DNA of 64,000 nucleotides from Pannonibacter anstelovis (GTDB lineage Bacteria; Pseudomonadota; Alphaproteobacteria; Rhizobiales; Stappiaceae), in assembly GCF_036881715.1 (NCBI RefSeq), contig NZ_JBAKBF010000004.1:186001-250000 (forward strand). The letters run 5' to 3'. Under the pieces are notes generated by a model. That model did not search any database and was not told the DNA's origin. It saw only the letters and a program-made list of their open reading frames with translations. Made by a program: the position numbers and the translations under genes. Position 1 is the first letter of the stretch. Each line of letters starts with the position of its first letter. Of this stretch, positions 26,350 to 35,103 are shown piece after piece.

Positions 26350-26402
26350 TCGCCCCGGGCGAAGCGAAGCGCAGACCCGGGGTCTACTCGCTTGCAGAGA
26401 GA
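26350..26402 (+). repeat. Intergenic palindromic repeat, copy C
   Basis: CGCCCCGGGCGAAGCGAAGC followed by GCAGACCCGGGGTCTACTCG and CTTGCAGAG. Same family as the elements at 2931, 3051 and 26463. The 539-base gap 26302-26840 is made of such elements plus the pntB terminator, and no gene is supported in it. Confidence 0.75.
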
Positions 26403-26462
26403 AGCCAGCATCCTGAGCCTTGCGACAGACGCCTGCCGTCCCCATGCAAGACAGTCTCACCG

Positions 26463-26515
26463 CTCTGGAAGCGAGTGGTTCCCGGATCTCCGCTGCGCTT
26501 CGTCCGGGACGACTC
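26463..26515 (-). repeat. Intergenic palindromic repeat, copy D (inverted)
   Basis: Reverse complement begins GAGTCGTCCCGGACGAAGCG and continues CAGCGGAGATCCGGGAACCA; only about three differences from copy A at 2931-2983. Confidence 0.75.
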
Positions 26516-26587
26516 CGTGCCTTGGACTGGAGCGGTGGCGGAAGGCGGCGAGATGAGGACTGGTCAGGCAGGTGCGCGCCCCCTCTC

Positions 26588-26720
26588 CGCGCCGCCCCGG
26601 CCTTGTGCCGGGGCCTGTGAGGCGGGCAGGGCTTTTCAGCAACTGCATTCTCGGTAGCTGACGCAATATCAACCGCATTGCGCCCCTGACAGGTCCCGGC
26701 ACGGAGGCCGGGACGGCGCG
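26588..26720. repeat. Second pair of inverted intergenic elements
   Basis: The arm CGCGCCGCCCCGGCCTTGTG at 26588 onward (to 26618) is inverted at 26689-26720 as ACAGGTCCCGGCACGGAGGC and onward, about 31 bp each with four mismatches and 70 bases between. The arms are different in sequence from copies A-D but share the Y-rich GGCCGGGG character of alphaproteobacterial intergenic repeats. Confidence 0.6.
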
Positions 26721-26782
26721 GTGCGTGGGGCTGGAGCGGTGACAATACGCAGGCTGGTCAGATTGCCCCCCGCTCTCCCCCA

Positions 26783-26820
26783 CAAAAAACAAAGGGCGGA
26801 GAGGTTGCCCGCTCCGCCCT
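26783..26820 (-). terminator. Rho-independent terminator of pntAB
   Basis: On the minus strand AGGGCGGA/TCCGCCCT (26813-26820 with 26793-26800) is followed by TTTGTTTTTTG. It begins 20 bases past the pntB stop. Confidence 0.88.
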
Positions 26821-26840
26821 GATGATCCGGTTGAGGGATC

Positions 26841-28274
26841 TTACTTGATCATCGGCAGCAGTTCGCTGACGGACTTCTTGGCGTCGCCGTAGAACATGCG
26901 CGTGTTCTCCTTGTAGAACAGCGGGTTCTCGATGCCCGAATAGCCCGTGCCCTGACCACGCTTGGAGACGAAGACCTGCTTGGCCTTCCACACTTCCAGA
27001 ACGGGCATGCCGGCGATGGGGGAGTTCGGGTCTTCCTGGGCAGCCGGGTTGACGATGTCATTGGAGCCAATGACGATCACCACGTCGGTGTTCGGGAAGT
27101 CCTCGTTGATCTCGTCCATTTCCAGCACGATGTCGTAGGGCACCTTGGCTTCGGCGAGGAGCACGTTCATGTGGCCCGGCAGACGGCCCGCCACCGGGTG
27201 GATGGCGAAGCGCACTTCCTTGCCGGCGGCCCGCAGCTTGCGGGTCAGTTCCGACACGGCCTGCTGCGCCTGCGCCACGGCCATGCCGTAGCCCGGGACG
27301 ATGATGACGCTGTCCGCATCGTTGAGGGCCGAGGCAACGCCTTCCGCATCGATGGCGATCTGCTCGCCCGCGATTTCCATGGCCGGACCCGTGGTGCCGC
27401 CGAAGCCGCCCAGGATGACCGACACGAAGGAGCGGTTCATCGCCTTGCACATGATGTAGGACAGGATTGCGCCCGAGGAGCCCACCAGCGCTCCGACGAC
27501 GATCAGCAGATCGTTCGAGAGCGAGAAGCCGATGGCAGCAGCCGCCCAGCCCGAGTAGCTGTTCAGCATCGACACGACCACCGGCATGTCGGCGCCGCCG
27601 ATGCCCATAATCAGGTGGTAGCCGATGAAGAAGGCCAGCAGCGTCATCAGGATCAGCGCCCAGACGCCCGCGCCATTCACATACATGAACAGCAGGATCA
27701 GCGAGAGAGCCGCAGCACCCGCGTTCAGCGCATGGCCGCCGGGGAGCTTCGTTGCCTTGCTGTCCACCTTGCCCGCCAGCTTGCCGAAGGCAATGACGGA
27801 ACCGGTGAAGGTGACCGCACCGATGAAGACACCGAGGAAGACCTCGACCCGCAGGATGACCTGCTCGACGCCATTCTTGTGGGCCAGCACGGCGGCAAAG
27901 CCTTCAAGCGAGGCACGGGCGGCCTCGTCCATGGCCAGCACGCGCACCAGCTCGATGTGGGCGTTGTAGCCGATGAAGACCGCAGCAAGGCCGACCAGCG
28001 AGTGCATGGCGGCCACAAGCTGGGGCATTTCGGTCATCTGGACCCGCTGCGCCACGATCCAGCCGATGACGCCGCCAGCGGCGATCAGCAGCACGGAGAG
28101 CAGCCAGAGGCCGGAACCCGGCCCCACAAGCGTTGCGGCAACCGCAAGGCCCATGCCGGCGATGCCGTACCAGACGGCGCGCTTGGCGCTTTCCTGCCCC
28201 GAGAGGCCACCCAGCGAGAGAATGAAAAGTACTGCCGCAACAACGTAAGCGGCTGTGGTGAAACCATATTCCAT
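26841..28274 (-). CDS. pntB: NAD(P) transhydrogenase subunit beta
   Basis: 477 residues, the usual PntB size. The first two-thirds holds about nine membrane helices; the last 180 residues are the NADP(H)-binding domain III, with VIIVPGYGMAVAQAQ and HPVAGRLPGHMNVLLAEA and the ending IGSNDIVNPAA...VFVSKRGQGTGYSGIENPLF. The complex couples proton entry to NADH-dependent NADP+ reduction in the inner membrane. It lies 18 bases after pntA on the same strand. Confidence 0.97.
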   Translation of the reverse strand: MEYGFTTAAYVVAAVLFILSLGGLSGQESAKRAVWYGIAGMGLAVAATLVGPGSGLWLLSVLLIAAGGVIGWIVAQRVQMTEMPQLVAAMHSLVGLAAVFIGYNAHIELVRVLAMDEAARASLEGFAAVLAHKNGVEQVILRVEVFLGVFIGAVTFTGSVIAFGKLAGKVDSKATKLPGGHALNAGAAALSLILLFMYVNGAGVWALILMTLLAFFIGYHLIMGIGGADMPVVVSMLNSYSGWAAAAIGFSLSNDLLIVVGALVGSSGAILSYIMCKAMNRSFVSVILGGFGGTTGPAMEIAGEQIAIDAEGVASALNDADSVIIVPGYGMAVAQAQQAVSELTRKLRAAGKEVRFAIHPVAGRLPGHMNVLLAEAKVPYDIVLEMDEINEDFPNTDVVIVIGSNDIVNPAAQEDPNSPIAGMPVLEVWKAKQVFVSKRGQGTGYSGIENPLFYKENTRMFYGDAKKSVSELLPMIK

Positions 28275-28292
28275 CGTGTTTCTCCCGCCCTC

Positions 28293-29867
28293 TTACGACT
28301 TCTGGAACATAGCAAGCATGCGCCGGGTCACCATGAACCCGCCGAAGATGTTGATGCCAGCCATGAACACCGACAGGGCACCCAACAGGATCACAAGGAA
28401 GCTGCCGGAGCCGACCTGCATCAGGGCGCCCAGAATGATGATCGAGGAGATGGCATTGGTGATGGCCATCAGCGGCGTGTGCAGCGAGTGCGAGACATTC
28501 CAGATGACCTGGAAGCCGACGAAGCAGGACAGCACGAAGACGATGAAGTGGCTCATGAAGCTTGCCGGAGCGAAAAGACCGGCCAGCAGGATGAGCGCAC
28601 CGCTGCCAGCGAGCAGCGCCACCTGATTGCGCGTCTGCGCCTTGAAGGCAGCCACTTCCTGCGCCCGCTTTTCTTCCGGCGTCAGTTCCTTGGCCTTTTC
28701 CTTCGGCTTCTGTGCGGCGATGGCCTGCACTTTCGGCGGCGGAGGCGGGAAGGTGATATCGCCCTTGAAGGTGACGGTCGCGCCGCGGATCACGTCATCT
28801 TCCATGTTGTGCACAACCTGCCCGTCCTTGGCGGGGGTCAGGTCGGTCATCATGTGACGGATGTTGGTGGCATAAAGCGTCGAGGACTGGGCGGCCATGC
28901 GGCTCGGGAAGTCCGTGTAGCCGATGACGATGACGCCATTGTCCGAGACGACACGCTGGTCGGCGACGGTCAGGTCGCAGTTGCCGCCACGCTCGGCAGC
29001 AAGGTCAACAATGACCGAACCCGGTTTCATGGCCGCAACCATGTCGGCCAGCCACAGCTTGGGCGCATCACGGCCCGGAATGAGCGCCGTCGTGATGACG
29101 ATGTCCATGTCCGGCGCCAGCTCGCGGAATTTCTCCAGCTGCTTTTCGCGGAATTCCGGCGAGGAGGGAGCTGCATAGCCACCGGTGGCCGCACCATCCT
29201 GCACCTGATCGGCGAAGTCGAGATAGACGAACTCGGCGCCCATGGATTCGATCTGCTCGGCCACTTCAGGGCGAACGTCGAAGGCATAGGTGACCGCACC
29301 CAGCGAGGTGGCGGTGCCGATGGCGGCAAGACCGGCGACACCTGCGCCGATGATCAGCACCTTGGCGGGCGGGATCTTGCCTGCAGCCGTCACCTGGCCG
29401 GTGAAGAAGCGGCCGAAGTTGTTGCCAGCCTCGATCACGGCGCGGTAGCCGGCGATGTTGGCCATGGAGGACAGCGCGTCCATTTTCTGGGCGCGCGAGA
29501 TGCGCGGCACCATGTCCATGGCGATCACATTGGCGCCGGTGGCCTTCGCCTTTTCCAGCAGCTCTTTGTTCTGCGCCGGATAGAAGAAGGAAATCAGCGT
29601 TTTGCCCTCGCCGAGCAGCGCAACTTCGCTATCCAGCGGCGGGCGCACCTTGGCGATGATGTCCGCAGCGGCGAAAAGGTCTGCAGCCGAAGCTGCAACT
29701 TCCACACCGGCCTTGCGGTAGGCCTCGTCAGAAAAACCGGCGGCTTTGCCCGCGCCGCTTTCGATGACACAGCTGTAGCCGAGCTTCTGCAGTTGCGCGG
29801 CACTGTCGGGGGTCATTGCGACGCGCGCTTCCCCGTCAATGACCTCGCGCGGTGATCCAATCTTCAT
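28293..29867 (-). CDS. pntA: NAD(P) transhydrogenase subunit alpha
   Basis: 524 residues from the ATG at 29867, where the conserved opening MKIGSPREVIDGEARVAMTP begins and an SD (CGAGGT) precedes; the frame extends to 29957 but without family similarity. NAD-binding domain I carries VLIIGAGVAGLAAIGTA and FDVRPEVAEQIESMGAEFV. After a linker rich in Pro and Lys (PPPPPKVQAIAAQKPKEKAK) come about four membrane helices. It is a single-chain PntA of the E. coli type, rather than the split PntAA/PntAB form common in some alphaproteobacteria. Confidence 0.96.
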   Translation of the reverse strand: MKIGSPREVIDGEARVAMTPDSAAQLQKLGYSCVIESGAGKAAGFSDEAYRKAGVEVAASAADLFAAADIIAKVRPPLDSEVALLGEGKTLISFFYPAQNKELLEKAKATGANVIAMDMVPRISRAQKMDALSSMANIAGYRAVIEAGNNFGRFFTGQVTAAGKIPPAKVLIIGAGVAGLAAIGTATSLGAVTYAFDVRPEVAEQIESMGAEFVYLDFADQVQDGAATGGYAAPSSPEFREKQLEKFRELAPDMDIVITTALIPGRDAPKLWLADMVAAMKPGSVIVDLAAERGGNCDLTVADQRVVSDNGVIVIGYTDFPSRMAAQSSTLYATNIRHMMTDLTPAKDGQVVHNMEDDVIRGATVTFKGDITFPPPPPKVQAIAAQKPKEKAKELTPEEKRAQEVAAFKAQTRNQVALLAGSGALILLAGLFAPASFMSHFIVFVLSCFVGFQVIWNVSHSLHTPLMAITNAISSIIILGALMQVGSGSFLVILLGALSVFMAGINIFGGFMVTRRMLAMFQKS

Positions 29868-30039
29868 CCCGTACCTCGATATAGAAAATGGCTTTTCCGT
29901 CCCCCAGCCCCAAGGCCATCTCACCCTTCTGCTGCAGACGGATTGCATGAACCACAAGGAGCTTGATGAAACACACTAGCGCACTGCGCAAGAAAATACG
30001 CGCCCTGTTTATCAAGATTTTTTCTCAACAATGAACTTT

Positions 30040-30056
30040 GCGCAACAATCTTGCGC
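30040..30056. promoter_or_regulatory. Perfect GCGCAA inverted repeat upstream of pntA
   Basis: GCGCAA-CAATC-TTGCGC lies 173 bases upstream of the pntA start, in an AT-richer stretch with other GCGCA motifs (29980-29990). It is a plausible regulator site. The rest of 29868-30414 (547 bases between divergent genes) shows no gene; CATATTCTAGTATG at 30252-30265 is a weak LysR-type dyad before catB. Confidence 0.4.
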
Positions 30057-30414
30057 GATCTTGTCCACACAGCCCGTGAAGGCTGGAAAGCTTCACGATT
30101 TTCGCAGCAATGCAGGACACGCCGAAACGCAATCAGGCAATCAATCAGCAATGAAATTACTTTGGAAGCTAAATTAAATTGCAGGAAACTCAACAATGAA
30201 CCTGAACGGCGCGGCTTTGGTTCGGCCTTGGGCGGCCGGGCACCCGAATCTCATATTCTAGTATGCTGGATTCTTCCGCAGTGCGATGATGTTGCGGACA
30301 GCGCGGCGGCAGCTGCTGAAGCAAGCCCGGTATCGCGTCAAACCCGTGAGGTATTGGACAGCGTCCCGCCGGGGATTGATGCTCTGGCCCATGCACAACG
30401 GCAACAGGCTCATC

Positions 30415-31590
30415 ATGACCGCATCAGCCCTTTCCCATCCCGCCCGGATCGAGATGATCGAGACCATCATCATCGATGTACCGACAATCCGGGGGCATGT
30501 GCTGTCCATGACGACCATGCAGTCGCAGTCCGTTGTGCTGGTGCGCATCCGCTTTTCCGATGGGTCAGAAGGCCTTGGCGAGGGCGCGTCCATCGGCGGG
30601 TTGTCTTACGGGCCGGAAAGCGTGGAAAGCATCAAGCTGGCCATCGACAGCTACATCACCCCTGCCCTCACCGGCGAAGATGGCAACCGCATTACCGCTC
30701 TGCGGGCGCTGATGGACAAGACCGTGCGCGGCAATCCGATCGCCCGGGCCGGCGTCGAGACGGCGCTGTGGGATGGCCTTGCCCGGCGGCTGGGCGTGCC
30801 GGTCTCTGCCCTGTTTGGCGGCGCCATCCACGAGCGGCTGCCCGTCGCCTGGACGCTCGCCTCCGGCAACAGCGCCACGGACATCGCCGAAGCGGAGCGG
30901 ATGCTGGACAAGCGGCGGCACCGGGATTTCAAGCTGAAGATCGGCAAGCGCGCGGTGCGCGACGACATTGCCCATGTGGCCGCCATTGCCAGGGCAGTCG
31001 GCGAGCGCGGCACGGTGCGGGTGGATGTCAATCAGGCCTGGAGCCTGCAGGATGCCCGCTGGGGCCTCAAGGGCCTGCAAGACGCCGGCTGCATTCTGGT
31101 GGAACAGCCGGTGGGCCGGGATGAGCTTTCCGCCCTGCGCAAGCTGACGGATGGCTATGAGATCGCCGTCATGGCCGATGAGGCGCTGCAAGGGCCCGGT
31201 GATGCCATGCGTGTCGCGATGGCCGGTCCGGCGGCGGATGTTTATGCGGTCAAGGTGTGCCAGTCCGGCGGGCTGGCCCCGGCGCGGGACGTCATCTCCA
31301 TCGCCAGCGCGGCCGGAATCGAACTCTACGGCGGCACCATGCTGGAAAGCGGGCTCGGCACGGCTGCGGCGCTTCAGCTTTTCGCCACCGTGCCCGTGCT
31401 GCACTGGGGCACCGAGTTCTTCGGGCCGCTGCTGATGATGGAAGACATTCTGGCCGAGCCTCTGGAGTATCAGGACTTCACCGTTGCCATTCCGCAAGGT
31501 CCCGGCATCGGCGTGGCGCTGGACGCGGACAAGGTGGCCTTCTACCGGCGCGACCGCACACGGCATCAGACCGCCATCGCGGGCCAGTGA
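30415..31590 (+). CDS. catB: Muconate cycloisomerase
   Basis: 391 residues from the ATG at 30415; the frame is open to 30286 but the added residues are basic and unlike the family. It is an enolase-superfamily enzyme with the close CatB signatures VAWTLASGNSATDIAEAERM and RRHRDFKLKIG (catalytic KxK), RVDVNQAW, IMADEAL-type VMADEALQGPGD and LYGGTMLESGLGTAAALQLF. It turns cis,cis-muconate into muconolactone in catechol ortho-cleavage. It is alone on its strand and converges on the LysR gene across a hairpin repeat. Confidence 0.92.
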   Translation: MTASALSHPARIEMIETIIIDVPTIRGHVLSMTTMQSQSVVLVRIRFSDGSEGLGEGASIGGLSYGPESVESIKLAIDSYITPALTGEDGNRITALRALMDKTVRGNPIARAGVETALWDGLARRLGVPVSALFGGAIHERLPVAWTLASGNSATDIAEAERMLDKRRHRDFKLKIGKRAVRDDIAHVAAIARAVGERGTVRVDVNQAWSLQDARWGLKGLQDAGCILVEQPVGRDELSALRKLTDGYEIAVMADEALQGPGDAMRVAMAGPAADVYAVKVCQSGGLAPARDVISIASAAGIELYGGTMLESGLGTAAALQLFATVPVLHWGTEFFGPLLMMEDILAEPLEYQDFTVAIPQGPGIGVALDADKVAFYRRDRTRHQTAIAGQ

Positions 31591-31598
31591 CACTCAGA

Positions 31599-31705
31599 CC
31601 AAGACCTTTCGATTCTGACGCATCACGCCTTGAAATTGCTCAAGCATTGCACGGGCTTAACCAATGATCGACAAGTCAGGCTCATCGAGCATTGGTATCA
31701 GATCA
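31599..31705. repeat. Dispersed hairpin repeat between convergent genes, copy 1
   Basis: About 107 bases running from AAGACCTTTCGATTCTGACG through GCATCACGCCTTGAAA to the imperfect dyad ACCAATGATCGACAAG / CTCATCGAGCATTGGT. It matches 35104-35211 closely along its whole length. It begins nine bases after the catB stop and covers the stop of the LysR gene. Confidence 0.8.
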
Positions 31706-32585
31706 GCTTGCGCGCCACCTTCTGGGCGGTGACGACGAAATTGTGCACGTGGATGCCCTGTTCATCCAGCCGGTGATTGACCGAAATGGCTGTGCGGGCC
31801 GCAAAGCCCTCCAACGCGTGAAAGCGGATGCCGTTGCGCTGCACCGCGCCGACAGATTTCGGCACGATGGTCACCCCCTCCCCCACGGAGACAAGCGCCA
31901 GCGCGGTCTGCAGATCCATGGTGAAGACGCGGCGCGTCACCTCCGTTCCGGCATCGCGGCAGGCTTTCAGCACGAAATCGGCGAAGGAAGGGCGCGGGGT
32001 TTCCGGATAGAGGATAAAGGTCTCTTCCTGTAATTGCGGCAAGCGGATGGGCCGGGGGGCAAGATCCAGCGCTTCGGGCACGGCCGCCACAAGTTCCTCA
32101 TCCACCAGCTTGCGGCTGATGACCTCCGCATCCTCGATGGCAGGGCGGGCGATGGCAATGTCGATCTCCCGGCGCACGAGAGCGCGGTGCAGGTCGCCGT
32201 TGTTCATCGGATAGAGGCTGAGACTGACCTGCGGGCAGGCAGCACGGAAGCTTTTCAGCACCGCAGGCAGAAGGCCGTAGGTGGCAGAGCCGACAAAGCC
32301 GATGCGCAGCCGCCCTTCCGCGCCCTGGCCAATGCGGCGGATCTCCAGCTTGATGTCGGCAAACTCGGAAAGGAGCGCCGTGCCGCGCGCATAAAGCCGC
32401 TCGCCGGCCTGCGTCAGCGTGATGGCGTTGCGCCCCCGGTTGAACAGCAGCGCGCCAAGGTCTTCCTCGATCTGCTTGATCTGACGGGACAGCGGCGGCT
32501 GCGCCATGCCAAGCCGTTCCGCCGCCCGGCCGAAATGCAGCTCCTCCGCCAGCGCGATGAAATACTCCAGCTGCTTGATGTTCAT
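31698..32585 (-). CDS. LysR-family regulator (CatR/CatM-like)
   Basis: 295 residues from the ATG at 32585, with GGGGAGG upstream; the frame to 32696 adds 37 unlike residues. N-terminal winged helix: MNIKQLEYFIALAEELHFGR and AAERLGMAQPPLSRQIKQIE, close to CatR/BenM-type regulators that respond to cis,cis-muconate. The LysR substrate domain begins LRIGFVGSATYGLLPAVL. It sits between catB and the dioxygenase gene and is the likely activator of both (inference). Confidence 0.87.
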   Translation of the reverse strand: MNIKQLEYFIALAEELHFGRAAERLGMAQPPLSRQIKQIEEDLGALLFNRGRNAITLTQAGERLYARGTALLSEFADIKLEIRRIGQGAEGRLRIGFVGSATYGLLPAVLKSFRAACPQVSLSLYPMNNGDLHRALVRREIDIAIARPAIEDAEVISRKLVDEELVAAVPEALDLAPRPIRLPQLQEETFILYPETPRPSFADFVLKACRDAGTEVTRRVFTMDLQTALALVSVGEGVTIVPKSVGAVQRNGIRFHALEGFAARTAISVNHRLDEQGIHVHNFVVTAQKVARKLI

Positions 32586-32754
32586 GTCCGGCAGCCTCCC
32601 CTCTGCACCTGAGGGAGCATGATCCAGAAAACGTGAATTGTGAAGTAATTCGTATACTGCGGCGCACAAACGAGGCTGCGTGACAGGCATCACCACGCAA
32701 ATGGCCGCCCCGTAAACGACGAAGCGGCCCTTGTTTTCGCTCAGCTTCTGCGCG

Positions 32755-33630
32755 TTATTCGGCAGCGATCTGCTGTTCGGCGGCAGCGTCCTTCAGTACG
32801 AAGTCGAAGCGCAGGTAGAGGTCGGTGCCGTGTTCGGCGCGGCCCGGCTCGAAGGTGCCGATCAGGCTGTCCTTGACGGCGAAGACGGAGTCCTCGTCCA
32901 GCCAGCGGGACTCGGAATCATAGATCTGCGTAACAAGCGTGCGGTAGCCGTCCTTGGCCAGCAGCATGTGCAGGTGGCCCGGGCGGTTGGGGTGATGCCC
33001 CATCATGCGCAGCAGTTCGCCGGCCGTCTCGTTGTCCGGAATCGGATAGGGCACCGGACGCAGGGCGCGCATGGCGTAGTGGCCATTCTCGTCGGTCTCG
33101 AAACGGCCGCGCAGGTTGAAGTCCGGCTGTGCCGGGTCGTGGTTTTCGTAAAGGCCGTTGGGCGCGTCTTCCCAGATGTCGATGGTGACACCGGCCACCG
33201 GCTTGCCTTCCGCATCGCGCACGTAACCTTCCACATAGACGGTCTCCTCACCGTCGAAGTGGGTCTGTGCGGTGGTCGCCCCCTTGGGCAGGACCGGCGG
33301 ATGCTCGCGGTAGAAGGGTCCGAGCACGGTGGACTCGCTCTCTGCGCCCTCGACCGTATTGGTCAGCATGTCACAGAGCACTTCGACGCCGAGAATATCA
33401 CCCAGCAGAATGAACTCCTGGCGCTTGTCGTCGCAGACCTGACCGGCGCGGGCCAGATACTGGCAGGCGGCGATGAATTCGTGATGCTGCAACTTCACGT
33501 CCCGGCAGAAATCATGCAGGTGGCGGATGAGGGAGGTCATGATCTCCCTGTTGCGGTCTGTAATCGGGCCATGCTTGCCCAGGGACTCGATCACCACACC
33601 GGTGACATTCTCAATCGTGACACTGCTCAT
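32755..33630 (-). CDS. Intradiol ring-cleavage dioxygenase (catechol 1,2-dioxygenase type)
   Basis: 291 residues with an N-terminal helical dimerisation domain (about 1-100) and a catalytic beta domain starting STVLGPFYREHPPVLPKG. Iron ligands are visible: Tyr in NGLYENHD, Tyr in RPVPYPIPDNET, and two His in RPGHLHM. It opens catechol to cis,cis-muconate using O2 and Fe(III). The PVPYPIP segment is also typical of hydroxyquinol 1,2-dioxygenases, so that substrate is possible; the adjacent catB and pcaIJF favour catechol. Confidence 0.87.
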   Translation of the reverse strand: MSSVTIENVTGVVIESLGKHGPITDRNREIMTSLIRHLHDFCRDVKLQHHEFIAACQYLARAGQVCDDKRQEFILLGDILGVEVLCDMLTNTVEGAESESTVLGPFYREHPPVLPKGATTAQTHFDGEETVYVEGYVRDAEGKPVAGVTIDIWEDAPNGLYENHDPAQPDFNLRGRFETDENGHYAMRALRPVPYPIPDNETAGELLRMMGHHPNRPGHLHMLLAKDGYRTLVTQIYDSESRWLDEDSVFAVKDSLIGTFEPGRAEHGTDLYLRFDFVLKDAAAEQQIAAE

Positions 33631-33792
33631 GCGAACCTCCCTCGCGGCGGCGGGTGCAGAAGGTGTTGCGCCGCGCCTCCCGTGGCAGAACTATCCGCCC
33701 CGGTCCGGGCTACGCCAATGACGGCGCGGGTATGGGCCGATACTCAGGACTGAGGGCGCGTCCGGCAAGCCCGAAGCTTGAGCAGATTCTGC

Positions 33793-33812
33793 CCGGTATC
33801 AGCACATACCGG
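33793..33812. promoter_or_regulatory. Perfect dyad upstream of the SCP2-like gene
   Basis: CCGGTAT-CAGCAC-ATACCGG, 7-bp arms with a six-base spacer, 73 bases before the start at 33885 and in the region shared with the divergent dioxygenase gene. A LysR or IclR binding site is plausible. Confidence 0.5.
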
Positions 33813-33884
33813 CAGGATCATTGCCGCATAGCCCGGCAGCGGCGAGCCTCTGCCTCCAGCAGCGCAGGAGGGCGGAACGCGGAC

Positions 33885-34265
33885 ATGAGCATGATCACGG
33901 TATTTGAAGGACTGGCGCAGACGATCGCCGCAAGGCCGGATCTGTTGCGGCTGGGACAGCTGTTCTGCGAGACGGTTCTGATCGAGATTGACGGCGAGGA
34001 GATCTACCTGACGTTCCGCGACGGGCAGCTGGTGAAAGTGGTGCCCGGCCCCAGCCGCAAGACGCCCTGGCGCTTTGCCTTCCGCACGGACCGGGAGGCG
34101 CTCAACGAGTTCTGGCAGGCGCATCCCAAGCCCGGCTTTCATGACATCTTCGCGCTGGTGAAAACAGGCCGCGGCCGCATCGACGGCGACATGCTGAGCC
34201 TCGTCAAGAACCTCCGCTTTATCAAGGAAGTCCTCGCCCTGCCGCGCAAGGGGATTGCAGCATGA
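33885..34265 (+). CDS. SCP2-like small protein of unknown role
   Basis: 126 residues from the ATG at 33885 (a second ATG at 33891; GGAGGG lies 12 bases upstream). The sequence resembles SCP2 sterol-carrier-like folds: CETVLIEIDGEEIYLTFRDG, then WRFAFRTDREALNEFW and KTGRGRIDGDMLSLVKNLRF. No catalytic motif or signal peptide is seen. The gene overlaps the alpha/beta hydrolase gene by four bases, so the two products act together. It stands where the muconolactone isomerase gene catC might be expected, but it does not look like CatC. Confidence 0.7.
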   Translation: MSMITVFEGLAQTIAARPDLLRLGQLFCETVLIEIDGEEIYLTFRDGQLVKVVPGPSRKTPWRFAFRTDREALNEFWQAHPKPGFHDIFALVKTGRGRIDGDMLSLVKNLRFIKEVLALPRKGIAA

Positions 34266-35101
34266 GCTTTGAACCCATCACGGGCCGCTACCTCAACCTC
34301 ACCATCGAAGGCCGGGCGCAGCGCATCTATGTGGAAACGGCCGGTGAAGGCCGCCCGGTCCTGTGCCTGCACACGGCCGGTGCCGACACCCGCCAGTGGC
34401 GGCATGTGCTCAATGATGCCGGGCTGACGGCCGGCAACTGCTTTCACGCCTTCGACATGCCCTGGCACGGCAAGTCCCTGCCGCCGGAAGGCTTCGAGCG
34501 GGAGGAATACCTGCTGACGACGGAAGCCTATATCGAGACGGTTCTGGCCGTCTGCGCCGCGCTGAAGCTGGAGCGGCCCATTCTCGCCGGATGCTCCATG
34601 GGCGGGCGCATTGCCTTGCAGATCGCAGCAAGGCACCCAGGCGTTTTTGCAGGCTTCATCGCCATTGAGGCCTCGGACTTCCAGCCTGCGTGGTATGATA
34701 TCGACTGGTTCGACCGGCCCGACGCCCATGGCGGCGAGATGGGGGCGGCGCTCGTCTCCACCAACATTTCCCCTTATGCGCCCGCGAAGGAGCGCAACTG
34801 GACGCTCTGGATGTTCCGCCAGTCGGGGCCGGGCGTATTCCGGGGGGATCTGTCATTTTACACCCGCGATGACAGCCTGATTCCGCTTCTGGGCAAGATC
34901 GACACCGCCGGGGCCCCCGTGCATGTGATGGCAGGCGCCTATGACATGACATGCACGCCGGAAGACGCAAAGCGGACCGCCGATGTCATTCCCGGCGCAA
35001 CGCTGACCATCATGCCGGAGCTGGGGCATTTCCCAATGTCCGAACATCCGGAGGCCTTCCGGCCCTATTTCGCCGATGCACTGGCGCGGATGCCCAAGTA
35101 A
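34262..35101 (+). CDS. Alpha/beta hydrolase (possible 3-oxoadipate enol-lactonase or other esterase)
   Basis: 279 residues with an intact catalytic triad layout: nucleophile elbow GCSMGG at about residues 102-107, acid in MAGAYDMTCTPED, and histidine in ELGHFPMSEHP. The oxyanion strand is LCLHTAGADTRQW. In this neighbourhood an enol-lactonase (PcaD-like) role is attractive, but the sequence is not a close PcaD match to my eye. Translationally coupled to the SCP2-like gene. No signal peptide. Confidence 0.8.
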   Translation: MSFEPITGRYLNLTIEGRAQRIYVETAGEGRPVLCLHTAGADTRQWRHVLNDAGLTAGNCFHAFDMPWHGKSLPPEGFEREEYLLTTEAYIETVLAVCAALKLERPILAGCSMGGRIALQIAARHPGVFAGFIAIEASDFQPAWYDIDWFDRPDAHGGEMGAALVSTNISPYAPAKERNWTLWMFRQSGPGVFRGDLSFYTRDDSLIPLLGKIDTAGAPVHVMAGAYDMTCTPEDAKRTADVIPGATLTIMPELGHFPMSEHPEAFRPYFADALARMPK

Positions 35102-35103
35102 TA

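Noticed and set aside
27171..29855. 894-residue open frame on the plus strand, antisense to pntB and pntA
   Set aside because: It overlaps two certain genes, has a composition rich in Arg, His, Asp and Gly typical of a mirror of high-GC coding DNA, and no SD or recognisable domain.
30286..30414. N-terminal extension of CatB to 30286
   Set aside because: The 43 added residues are strongly basic, unlike CatB, and have no SD; the family match begins after residue 43.
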